Shown here piece by piece: positions 33,909 to 41,702 of a DNA stretch of 64,000 nt (position 1 is the stretch's first letter; the number at the start of each line of letters is the position of its first letter). The stretch is from NCBI GenBank assembly GCA_030427205.1, contig JAUHXC010000019.1, positions 62,001-126,000 on the forward strand, given 5' to 3'. This DNA comes from a bacterium (GTDB lineage Bacteria > Myxococcota_A > Bradymonadia > UBA7976 > UBA1532). The translations under genes and the position numbers were made by a program. The notes beneath the pieces were generated by a model that was not told the origin of the DNA, ran no database searches, and saw only the letters and a program-made list of their open reading frames with translations.

Positions 33909-34571
33909 ATGCTCGATTCAGACAACCAGAACGATCAGAACACCGGCGCCAAGCCGGAGGGCAAGCGCGCCCGAAACCGCCGACGTCGCCTCCAGCAGCT
34001 GCGGGATGCGGCCCTTCCGCTCTTCGTCGAGAGCGGCATCGAGCGGGTCACCATCGACGACATCGTGCAGGGCGCGGGGGTCGCCAAGGGCAGCTTCTAC
34101 CGCTACTACCAGGACAAAGAAGATCTGGTCGACGCGCTGTTCGCCCCGATCTCCGAACAGCTGCTCGCCGCGCTCGACCGCGGACGGACGGCGCTGGCCA
34201 AGGCCACCGCATGGCCCGAGACGATGGGCGCCTTCAGGCAGGTCGCCTTCGATCTGGCGCCGATCGTCATCCAGCAGCGGCAGATCGTCTTGCTCTACCT
34301 GCAGGAGAACCGGGCGCCGGCCGTCGGCGCGCGGCGTCCCGTGCGGCGGCTGGCCAAGGCGATCTCCGACCGGGCGCTGTCGATGACCCACGCGGCGCGG
34401 GCCCACGGCGACTTCCACGACATCGACCCCGCGGTGAGCACCCTGGCGGTCATCGGCGCCGTCGAGCGGCTGGCGTTCGACTTCCTCAGCGACGAGGGCC
34501 TCGTCGACAACCCGGCGTCGGCGGCCAGCGCCCTGGTGCTGCTCATCCTCGACGGTCTGCGCCGCCGCTGA
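33909..34571 (+). CDS. TetR family transcriptional regulator
   Basis: A 220-residue TetR/AcrR-type regulator. The N-terminal HTH is classic: RLQQLRDAALPLFVESGIERVTIDDIVQGAGVAKGSFYRYYQDKEDLVDALFAP (residues 27-80). The helical ligand-binding half follows (FDLAPIVIQQRQIVLLYLQENRAPAVG). By family it is a dimeric repressor released by a hydrophobic ligand. It sits between the fatty acid hydroxylase-like gene (divergent) and the pseudokinase-MCE transporter run (16 bases downstream, same strand), so it may link lipid modification and lipid transport. This functional link is inferred from position only. Confidence 0.9.
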   Translation: MLDSDNQNDQNTGAKPEGKRARNRRRRLQQLRDAALPLFVESGIERVTIDDIVQGAGVAKGSFYRYYQDKEDLVDALFAPISEQLLAALDRGRTALAKATAWPETMGAFRQVAFDLAPIVIQQRQIVLLYLQENRAPAVGARRPVRRLAKAISDRALSMTHAARAHGDFHDIDPAVSTLAVIGAVERLAFDFLSDEGLVDNPASAASALVLLILDGLRRR

Positions 34572-34587
34572 ACGGCGGGAGGGGCTC

Positions 34588-36429
34588 ATGGCCGACGGCG
34601 ATCCGGGGGGCGGGTACGTCACCCTGCCCGAGGCGCTCGCCGAGCGCTTCGAGCCCACATCGGTGCTGTCGGTCATGCCCGGCGTCGAGCGCTTCGGGGT
34701 GGTTGATCGGGACGGCGCGCCCTTGATCCTCGAGCTCGCGACCCGGGCCACGCTGTTCGACGACCCGCTCTCGGCGTTTCACGGCGCGGCGGCGCTCTGC
34801 TTCGGCGCGGCCACCCCGCCGACGCCCGTCGGGGCCGCCGCCCGCGCGCTGCACCGGTTCCACCATCCGGCGATCCCACGCCCGCAAGGGGTGGGCACCG
34901 TCGACCTGCGGCCGTGGATCGTCACCCGGCGCCCGGCGGGCGAGCCCGTCGCCTTCCACGCGCTGCCGTGGCACGGCGCCGAGGTCCTGCCGCTCGCCGA
35001 AGCGCTGCTCGAGGCGCTCTCCCACGCCCACGCCCGCGGCGTGGTGCATCGCGCGCCGACCCCGGACAACCTGTTCTGGGGACCCGGCGGTGTGGGGCTG
35101 GTGGGCTGGACATCGGCCGCGGTCGACGGCCACGCCCCGCCGGAGCTGGTGGTCGATCCGAGCTATCGCGCGCCGGAGTCGTGGCTCGGCGCCGAACCCG
35201 ACCCGCGGGCCGACCTCTACGCCGTGGGGGTCCTGCTGTACGGGCTGTTGACCGGGCGCCTGCCCTTCGCCGACGCCCCGGACATCGGCTGGCATCACGT
35301 ACACAGCCCGCCGCCGCCGATCGAGGCCGGGCCGTCCCCCGCGCTCACCGGGCTGATCGATCGGCTGCTGGCCAAAGATCCGGCGCATCGTCCGGTCAAT
35401 GCCCGCGACGCGTTGACCGTCCTGCGCACCGCGCCGGCCCCGGCCCGCCGCTCGGTCACCGGCCCGGCCTTCGCCCGCCCACCGGGCCGGCGGCGTCCCG
35501 GGCTGGCCCTGGCGGCGCTCGAGTGGGGCGATGACGACGAGCCGCCGGCGATGACGGCGCCCGCCTTCCCCACGGCGCCCGAGCCCGACGCAGCGCCCCA
35601 TCCGGCGGACGACGACGAGCTGATGCCCACCGCCGAGATCGCCATCCCCGAGCCTTTCCCCGTGCCCGACGATCCGCTGGACGCCGCGCGCCATCTGCTG
35701 GCCTGCGGGCGACCGGGCGACGCCCTGCGCCGCTCGGTGGACGCCGAGAGCGCCCGACGGCTCGAGATCGAGCGGCGCAATGCGCTGCGGGTGGTCGCCG
35801 GCCGTGCGCTGCTGGCCGAAGGCAAAGCGGTCAAGGCCTTCGAAGCGTTCGACCTCGCGGTGCACGCCGGACCGGGGCCGACCCTCGAAGGCATGGCCGA
35901 GATCGCCGATGCCTCGGTCGACGCCAACCGCATCGAGGTGGCGATCGACGCCGGGTTGCGGGCCAAGCAGGCGGATCGGGCCTTCGGGCTGGATCTGCTG
36001 GCGCGGGTCGTGGGGCGCACGTTGCTGCGACGGGCGGAGCCGCCCCAGGCGGCGCAGATGCTGCCGCTGGCGGTGGCGTGCACCCATCTCGGCTTCGCCG
36101 CGCTCGAAGACGGCGAGGCGGGCGGACCGTGGTTCCAGCGGGGCCGCGAGGTCGGTCAAGCGGGGCTGATGGCGCTCGAAGGCCCGGTCGCGGCGGTCTT
36201 CCCGCTGCATCTGGCGCTGTGCGCGTGGGGCACCGGTGATACCCGGGCGGCGCGCGGCGCGTTGAGCATGGCGCTGGACGCCGGGCTCAAGGTGCCGCGC
36301 ACCGTCGAGCGCATCGGCGCCGAGGTCTGCCTGCGCCTCGCCCTGCTGGTGACCCACCAGAGAGCCCGGGCCAAGGATCCACCGCCGGCGCTGCTCGAGT
36401 GGGCCGCGGCGGTCGATACCGACGGATGA
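34588..36429 (+). CDS. Pseudokinase-like protein leading the MCE transporter operon
   Basis: A 613-residue protein whose first 280 residues have a Hanks-kinase fold with the active residues lost. The VAIK Lys region reads APLILELAT, the catalytic loop is HRAPTPDNLFW (154-164) instead of HRDLKPEN, and the DFG position reads GWT (173-175), while the structural APE (195-197, SYRAPESW) and the DLYAVGVLLYGLLTGRLPF segment are kept. So a kinase scaffold is clear but phosphotransfer is not expected. The rest is a Pro-rich linker and about 220 residues of helical, TPR-like repeats (AEGKAVKAFEAFDLAVHAGPG). It may act as a scaffold for the transporter encoded just downstream (gap 61 bases). Confidence 0.85.
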   Translation: MADGDPGGGYVTLPEALAERFEPTSVLSVMPGVERFGVVDRDGAPLILELATRATLFDDPLSAFHGAAALCFGAATPPTPVGAAARALHRFHHPAIPRPQGVGTVDLRPWIVTRRPAGEPVAFHALPWHGAEVLPLAEALLEALSHAHARGVVHRAPTPDNLFWGPGGVGLVGWTSAAVDGHAPPELVVDPSYRAPESWLGAEPDPRADLYAVGVLLYGLLTGRLPFADAPDIGWHHVHSPPPPIEAGPSPALTGLIDRLLAKDPAHRPVNARDALTVLRTAPAPARRSVTGPAFARPPGRRRPGLALAALEWGDDDEPPAMTAPAFPTAPEPDAAPHPADDDELMPTAEIAIPEPFPVPDDPLDAARHLLACGRPGDALRRSVDAESARRLEIERRNALRVVAGRALLAEGKAVKAFEAFDLAVHAGPGPTLEGMAEIADASVDANRIEVAIDAGLRAKQADRAFGLDLLARVVGRTLLRRAEPPQAAQMLPLAVACTHLGFAALEDGEAGGPWFQRGREVGQAGLMALEGPVAAVFPLHLALCAWGTGDTRAARGALSMALDAGLKVPRTVERIGAEVCLRLALLVTHQRARAKDPPPALLEWAAAVDTDG

Positions 36430-36490
36430 TACGCGGTCACGCCGCCGACATGGACGGCGGTCGCAGCACCGGCGTATCCTGACGCGACCG

Positions 36491-37615
36491 ATGAGCCCAT
36501 CACCCAAACCCAGCCTGGCGTTCGAAGTCGTCGGCGCCGCTCCGGCGACCACGGTGCGTCTCGCCGGCCCGGTGCGCCGGGGGGTCGTGGCCGAGCTGGC
36601 CCGGCTGCTCGAACGCCACGCCCCGGGTGAGGGCGCGACGCTGACGCTCGATCTGGCGCAGGTCGAGGCGATGGACAGCGCCGCCGTCGCCGCGCTGGTG
36701 ACCGCCTTCCGCAGAGCCCGCGACGCCGGCGGCCGGGTGGTCACCGACCCGTTGAGCGAGCAGGCGAAGCGGGCGCTGGCGACGTTTCGTCTCGGGCCCG
36801 ACCCCCAGCCGAAGCCCAAGGCGCCGGGCGTGCTGGAGTCGACGGGCGGCGCGGTGCTCGGCGGCCTCCGCGGGTTCGTCGACTTCCTTCAGCTGGCCGC
36901 CGACGCCACCTTCGCCATCGCTCAGGCCCTGCGCTCACCGCGCAAGATGCGCTGGGGCGCGCTCGCCGAGCAGTCCATCGACATCGGCTCGCGGGCGCTG
37001 GGCATCGTCGGGCTGATCACCTTCCTCGTCGGGCTGACGGTGGCGTTTCAGTCGGCGCATCAGCTGCGGCAGTTCGGCGCCGCGATCTTCGTCGCCGACC
37101 TGACCGCGCTGTCGATGGTGCGCGAGATGGGGCCGCTGATGACCGCCATCCTGGTCGCCGGCCGCTCGGGCTCGTCCATCGCCGCCGAGATCGCGACGAT
37201 GAAGGTCAGCGAAGAGGTCGACGCGCTGACGGTGATGGGGCTCGAACCGACCCGCTATCTGGCCGTGCCGCGGCTGCTGGCGATCCTCCTGATGGTGCCT
37301 TTGCTGACGGTGCTCGCCGACCTGCTCGGCATGCTCGGCGGCTTCATCGTCGGCGTCGGCTACCTGGACATCGCGTGGAACGCCTTCCTCAACAAGATGC
37401 TCGACGCGGTCGCGCCGTGGGATCTGATCTCGGGCCTGATCAAGAGCGTGACGTTCGCCTACGGCATCGGCCTGATCGGGTTGTTCTATGGCTTCCGGGT
37501 GCGCGGCGGCGCGAGCGAAGTCGGCCGCACGACCACCGCGTCGGTGGTGGCCTCGATCTTCTTCATCATCGTGGCCAACTGTCTGTTCTCGGTCTTCTTC
37601 TACATCGTGCTGTGA
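36491..37615 (+). CDS. mlaE: MlaE-type MCE transporter permease with N-terminal STAS domain
   Basis: A 374-residue fusion. Residues 1-95 form a STAS domain (TLTLDLAQVEAMDSAAVAALVTAFRRARDAGGRVV, with the conserved DSA serine site), and about 130-374 are the MlaE permease: VGLITFLVGLTVAFQSAHQLRQFGA, ALSMVREMGPLMTAILVAGRSGSSIAAEIATMKVSEEVDALTVMGLEP, five to six TM helices. It is the membrane part of an ABC importer/exporter that moves phospholipid between membranes. In E. coli Mla the STAS protein MlaB is separate; here it is fused. It ends 10 bases before the ATPase gene. Confidence 0.92.
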   Translation: MSPSPKPSLAFEVVGAAPATTVRLAGPVRRGVVAELARLLERHAPGEGATLTLDLAQVEAMDSAAVAALVTAFRRARDAGGRVVTDPLSEQAKRALATFRLGPDPQPKPKAPGVLESTGGAVLGGLRGFVDFLQLAADATFAIAQALRSPRKMRWGALAEQSIDIGSRALGIVGLITFLVGLTVAFQSAHQLRQFGAAIFVADLTALSMVREMGPLMTAILVAGRSGSSIAAEIATMKVSEEVDALTVMGLEPTRYLAVPRLLAILLMVPLLTVLADLLGMLGGFIVGVGYLDIAWNAFLNKMLDAVAPWDLISGLIKSVTFAYGIGLIGLFYGFRVRGGASEVGRTTTASVVASIFFIIVANCLFSVFFYIVL

Positions 37616-37625
37616 CGGAGAGGCC

Positions 37626-38420
37626 GTGAGCCGGATCGCTCTCAAAGTGCGCAACCTCAAAGCCGGCTACGGCGAGAAAGTCATCCTCGAGGACGTCGAC
37701 CTGACCGTCGAAGAGGGCGAGATCCGGGTCATCCTCGGCGGATCGGGCTGCGGCAAGAGCACCCTGCTCAAGTGCTGCGTCGGCCTGCTGCAGCCCTTCG
37801 ACGGCGAGATCGAGATGCTCGGGCAACGGCTCGACCAGCTCGAGGGCGAGGCGCGCACCCACCTGCTGACCCGCATCGGCGTGCTCTTTCAGTACGGCGC
37901 GCTGCTCGGCTCGATCAGCATCGGCGAGAACATCGCGCTGCCGATGCGTGAGCACACCGATCTGCCCGAGTCGGTCATCAACGAGATGGTGCGGCTCAAG
38001 CTGGCGGCGGTCGAGCTGACCCACGCCGAGCACCTGCTGCCGTCGGAGCTCTCGGGCGGCATGCGCAAGCGGGCCGCGCTCGCCCGGGCGCTGGCCCTCG
38101 ACCCCGACCTGCTGTTCTGCGACGAGCCGGGCGCCGGCCTCGACCCGCTGACGAGCGCCGAGCTCGACGAGCTGCTGATGCGGCTGCGCGACCGCTTCGG
38201 CATGGCGGTGGTGGTCGTGACCCACGAGTTGTTGTCCATCGAGCGCATCAGCGACAAGCTGATCTACCTCGCCAAGGGGGTGCCCATCGCCGACGGCACG
38301 CTCGACGACTTGAAGAACAGCCCCGAAGACGAGGTGCGGGCCTTCTTCGCCCGCAGGGCCGCCGGCGAGATGCGCGGCCCGCAGACCGCGCTCGAAGCGC
38401 TCGGCATCGGAGGTCGATAG
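37626..38420 (+). CDS. mlaF: MlaF-type ABC ATPase
   Basis: A 264-residue ABC ATPase starting at GTG 37626 (GGAGAGG upstream). It has Walker A GGSGCGKST (38-46), ABC signature LSGGMRKRAALARALALDPD, Walker B LLFCDEPGAGLD and the H-loop VVVTHELLS. The closeness to MlaE and MlaD and the MCE-type Q-loop surroundings identify it as the MCE system ATPase. It powers transfer of lipids through the MlaE dimer. The last base of its stop overlaps the GTG of the MlaD gene. Confidence 0.93.
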   Translation: MSRIALKVRNLKAGYGEKVILEDVDLTVEEGEIRVILGGSGCGKSTLLKCCVGLLQPFDGEIEMLGQRLDQLEGEARTHLLTRIGVLFQYGALLGSISIGENIALPMREHTDLPESVINEMVRLKLAAVELTHAEHLLPSELSGGMRKRAALARALALDPDLLFCDEPGAGLDPLTSAELDELLMRLRDRFGMAVVVVTHELLSIERISDKLIYLAKGVPIADGTLDDLKNSPEDEVRAFFARRAAGEMRGPQTALEALGIGGR

Positions 38421-39400
38421 TGGGCGCGACCCGTGCACAGAAGGTGCGATTGGGGGCTTTTGTCGGCGTCGGATTGCTGACGCTGATCGGCGGGCTGATC
38501 GCGCTCGCCGGCGCCCGGCTCGGCGAGGAGCGCGACGCCTACGTCGTGCGCTACGCCGAGGGCACCGTATCGCTGTCGGGGCTCGAGGTGGGCTCGCCGG
38601 TCAAGTACTCGGGCATCCGGGTCGGCCGGGTCGATACCATCCGCATCGCGCCCGACGACCTCTCGGTGGTCGAGGTGGCCATCAGCCTGACGCGGGGCAC
38701 GCCCGTCGCCAAGGACAGCGAGGCCAGCCTGGGCTCGATGGGCATCACGGGGCTGAAGTACATCGAGCTGACCCGCGGCACCCGCCAAGCGGGCCTGCGC
38801 GAGCCGGGTGACCGCATTCCGCCGGGCAGCTCGGGCATCGACGAGCTGACCAATCGCGCCGGCGAGATCGCCGAGCAGGTCTCGACCACGCTCGATCGGG
38901 TCAACGCGCTGGTCGCCCCCGACATGAAGGACCGCATCGCCTCGATCCTCGACCGCACCGATCGCCTGCTCGAGACGCTCGAAGCGACGGTGACCGAGAA
39001 CCGGGTCGCGATGAAGGGTCTGGTGGCCGAGGCCGAGCGGCTGACCGCCGAGGTGGCCGACATCGCCGAGACCACCAACGGCCTGCTCGCCCGGGCCGCG
39101 CCGGGCATCGACCGCAGCCTGCGGGCGGTGACCCGGCTGATGGGCCAGCTGGAAGGCACCCGGGAGAACCTCGACGCCACCCTCGCCTCGGCCGACGCGA
39201 TGATGCAGAGCGCCAACGACGCGCTCGTCGGCGCGCTGCCGCTCATCGACCACAGCAGCCTGATGGTGCAGCAGAGCCGGGAGAACCTGGTCGAAGCGCT
39301 CGGCTTCCTGCGCGAGACGGCGGAGAACCTCAGCGACTTCTCGCGGCGGGTCAGGGAAGACCCGTCGCTGCTCTTGCTCGGCGACGAGGAGGCCCGATGA
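38420..39400 (+). CDS. mlaD: MlaD-type MCE domain protein
   Basis: A 326-residue protein. GTG 38420 overlaps the previous stop. An N-terminal TM anchor (VGVGLLTLIGGLIALAG) precedes one MCE domain (about 42-125; YVVRYAEGTVSLSGLEVGSPVKYSGIRVGRVDTI, the conserved GLxxGxPVxYxGxxVGxV). The remaining 190 residues are long amphipathic helices (coiled coil) of the type that forms the tunnel across the periplasm in PqiB/YebT-like proteins, without a terminal barrel. It forms a hexameric lipid-conducting ring at the inner membrane. Its stop overlaps the next gene by 4 bases. Confidence 0.92.
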   Translation: MGATRAQKVRLGAFVGVGLLTLIGGLIALAGARLGEERDAYVVRYAEGTVSLSGLEVGSPVKYSGIRVGRVDTIRIAPDDLSVVEVAISLTRGTPVAKDSEASLGSMGITGLKYIELTRGTRQAGLREPGDRIPPGSSGIDELTNRAGEIAEQVSTTLDRVNALVAPDMKDRIASILDRTDRLLETLEATVTENRVAMKGLVAEAERLTAEVADIAETTNGLLARAAPGIDRSLRAVTRLMGQLEGTRENLDATLASADAMMQSANDALVGALPLIDHSSLMVQQSRENLVEALGFLRETAENLSDFSRRVREDPSLLLLGDEEAR

Positions 39401-41649
39401 TGCGCCGGATATGGCCACTCGCAGTGCTGTCGGTCTGGGCCGCGCTCGCCGCGAGCCTCGCCGGCTGCGGCCGGGCGCCGACCCGCAGCTACTACACCCT
39501 GACCTATCCCATCGAGCAGGGGCGCTTCGCCGAGAGCCTCGACGTCACCGTGCGGGTCAAGGAGGTCGACCTGCGCGAGAGCTATCGCCGCTCGGAGATC
39601 GTGCTGCGCCCCGACCGCCACGAGCTGCAATACGACCGCGCCCGCCGTTGGAGCGAGCGGCCGCAGAAGATGATCACCTCGCTGCTCATCGACCACCTGC
39701 GCGCCTCGAACCTCGTGCGTCAGGTCGACGAGAAGGTGGCCCAGAGCCCGGCCGCCTACACCCTCACCGCCGAGGTCGAGGCCATCGAAGAGGTGCAGGC
39801 CGGCGACCAGGCCCTCGCGCGGCTGGCGATGAACCTGCGGCTGGTGCGCTTCGCCGACGACACCGTCGTCTGGACCTATCGCTTCGACGCCCGCCGACCG
39901 GTCGGCGAAGTGGAGCGCAATACCACCCGCTCGACCGTGCGCGCGCTCTCGGAGATCTTGCAGGCCCAGTTCGATCTGGCCCTCGACGACCTCGCGATCT
40001 ACCTGCGCGACCCCGAGACCCCGCGGCTGGCGCGCACGAACGAGCCCGCCGTCGAGCAGCCCAGCGCCGACGGATCGGGCGGCTTGCGCTGGCGGCCGGA
40101 CGACCCGCTCAACGACCTGACCGCGCTGCACGCCGATACCACGCCGATGGGCGTCGGCTTCGGCGCCGTCTTCGTGCCCGCGCTGTCGAGCACGCAGGAG
40201 GAGCCGCCGGTCGCGGTCTACGACGCCGAGAGCGGCGGGGCGGTCGCCGAGGGTCGCCCGGGCGCCCGCATCGTGCTGCGCCCGGGCAGCTACGACGTGC
40301 GCTTCGGCACGGGCACGGTCGTCCAACAGATCGTCGCGCGGGTCGAGGTCGAAGACGGGCGCACCGTCGTGGTGCCGCCCACCTGGGCCACGCTGCAGGT
40401 CGACGTGGTCGACGAGCAGTTCGTGCCCTTCCGCGGGACCTACGAGCTGATTCGCATGGACAACCGCGAGGACTACGGGCTCGGCTTCGGGGCCGACGAG
40501 CAGCAGGGCGAGAAGGTGCGCGTCTGGAGCCTGCCGCCAGGGCTCTACAAGATCATCCGCTCCGGCGGCACCTATCGCGACCGGACCGACTTCGCCACCG
40601 TGCGCCTCGTGCCCGGCGAGCACAGCCGCTTCACCCTCGTGCTCGACCCCGATACGGGCGAGTTCCTCGGCGCGGGCGAGGTCGAGCCCGGCTCGACCGC
40701 CGACCGCGATCAGACCTGGACCGTGCGCGGCGTGGTCGGCGGCAGCGTGGTCTTCAACGACACCGATCAGGCCGAGCAGCAGCAGGGCCGCAGCTACGGC
40801 GCCAGCGTCTTCTTCGACGGCTCGGCGATCTACCGCGAAGACGCCCACCTGTGGCACACCCGCCTCGAGCTGGAAGAAGAGCAGACCCGGGCGCCGGAGG
40901 ACGACTTCTTCACCAACGACGCCGACCGGCTCTTCCTGCACTCGATCTACACCTACGTCGTCGTGCCCTGGTTCGGGCCCTATGTCCGGGCCGGCGCCGA
41001 GACCAGCCTGCTGACCCGCTATCAGGCGATCTCCGACGAAGCCTACGTCTGCCCGCCGGGTGATGGCGGCGGGCTGGCCGCCCCCTGCTCGACCGTCGAC
41101 GGCCCCGACGGCCCGATCGTCGAGGTCGACCGCGACAACGCCGAACTCGTCGACCGCCTGCAGCTCGGCGGATCGTTCGCGCCGCTGCAGCTGCGCGAGG
41201 GGACCGGCGGCAACTTCCGGGTGCTGCGCAAGCGCAGCGTCGAGCTCGACCTGCGCGTCGGCCTCGGCGCGCGCCAGACGCTGTCCAACGGGCTGCGGAC
41301 CTACGGCACCCGTCAGAGCCGGGCCGATCCGAGCCCCGAAGACCCGGATCGGGTGCTGGCGTACTACACCTACCAGCTCGTCGAAGACAGCTTCGTCAAC
41401 GGCATCGAAGGCACCATCGTCGGCTTCGCCCGGCCGCTGCCCTGGGTCACCGTCAGCACCGAGTTCGACGGCCTGCTCGCCTTCGATCAGGACAACTCGA
41501 GCTTCACCTGGCGCAACCAGATCAGCCTGCGGCTGGCGAGCTTCGCCTCGCTGAACTACCGCTACAACCTCACCCTCGACCCGGCGATCATCGACGAGAC
41601 GCAGACCGAGCACGACGTGCAGCTGCGGTTCTCCTACACCTTGTTCTGA
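39397..41649 (+). CDS. PqiC-like lipoprotein fused to an apparent outer-membrane beta-barrel
   Basis: A 750-residue protein. A lipobox (SLAGC, Cys 24) begins the mature chain. Residues about 30-205 match an ABC transport auxiliary lipoprotein of the PqiC/DUF330 type (SYYTLTYPIEQGRFAESLDVTVRVKEV..RSEIVLRPDRHELQYDRARRWSERPQKMITSLLIDHLRAS). Residues 210-440 are beta-sandwich-like repeats (GARIVLRPGSYDVRFGTGTV; VRVWSLPPGLYKIIRSGG). From about 445 to the end are alternating, aromatic-rich strands (VRGVVGGSVVFNDTD, YGASVFFDGSAIYR, IYTYVVVPWFGPYVRAGAETSLLTRY, VQLRFSYTLF) ending in Phe, the usual BAM signal. If both halves are correct, the protein is a lipoprotein and an outer-membrane barrel in one chain, closing the MCE tunnel at the outer membrane. 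Such a combined form is not one I know. Confidence 0.78.
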   Translation: MMRRIWPLAVLSVWAALAASLAGCGRAPTRSYYTLTYPIEQGRFAESLDVTVRVKEVDLRESYRRSEIVLRPDRHELQYDRARRWSERPQKMITSLLIDHLRASNLVRQVDEKVAQSPAAYTLTAEVEAIEEVQAGDQALARLAMNLRLVRFADDTVVWTYRFDARRPVGEVERNTTRSTVRALSEILQAQFDLALDDLAIYLRDPETPRLARTNEPAVEQPSADGSGGLRWRPDDPLNDLTALHADTTPMGVGFGAVFVPALSSTQEEPPVAVYDAESGGAVAEGRPGARIVLRPGSYDVRFGTGTVVQQIVARVEVEDGRTVVVPPTWATLQVDVVDEQFVPFRGTYELIRMDNREDYGLGFGADEQQGEKVRVWSLPPGLYKIIRSGGTYRDRTDFATVRLVPGEHSRFTLVLDPDTGEFLGAGEVEPGSTADRDQTWTVRGVVGGSVVFNDTDQAEQQQGRSYGASVFFDGSAIYREDAHLWHTRLELEEEQTRAPEDDFFTNDADRLFLHSIYTYVVVPWFGPYVRAGAETSLLTRYQAISDEAYVCPPGDGGGLAAPCSTVDGPDGPIVEVDRDNAELVDRLQLGGSFAPLQLREGTGGNFRVLRKRSVELDLRVGLGARQTLSNGLRTYGTRQSRADPSPEDPDRVLAYYTYQLVEDSFVNGIEGTIVGFARPLPWVTVSTEFDGLLAFDQDNSSFTWRNQISLRLASFASLNYRYNLTLDPAIIDETQTEHDVQLRFSYTLF

Positions 41650-41682
41650 GAGGGGTCGCCCCGCGCACAGGCACGGGCCCGC

Positions 41683-41701
41683 CCGGGCTCACAAGGCCCG
41701 G
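41683..41701. terminator. Convergent hairpin after the MCE operon
   Basis: CCGGGC (41683-41688), loop TCACAAG and GCCCGG (41696-41701) between the operon end and the stop of the S9 peptidase gene on the other strand. Confidence 0.5.
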
Positions 41702-41702
41702 C

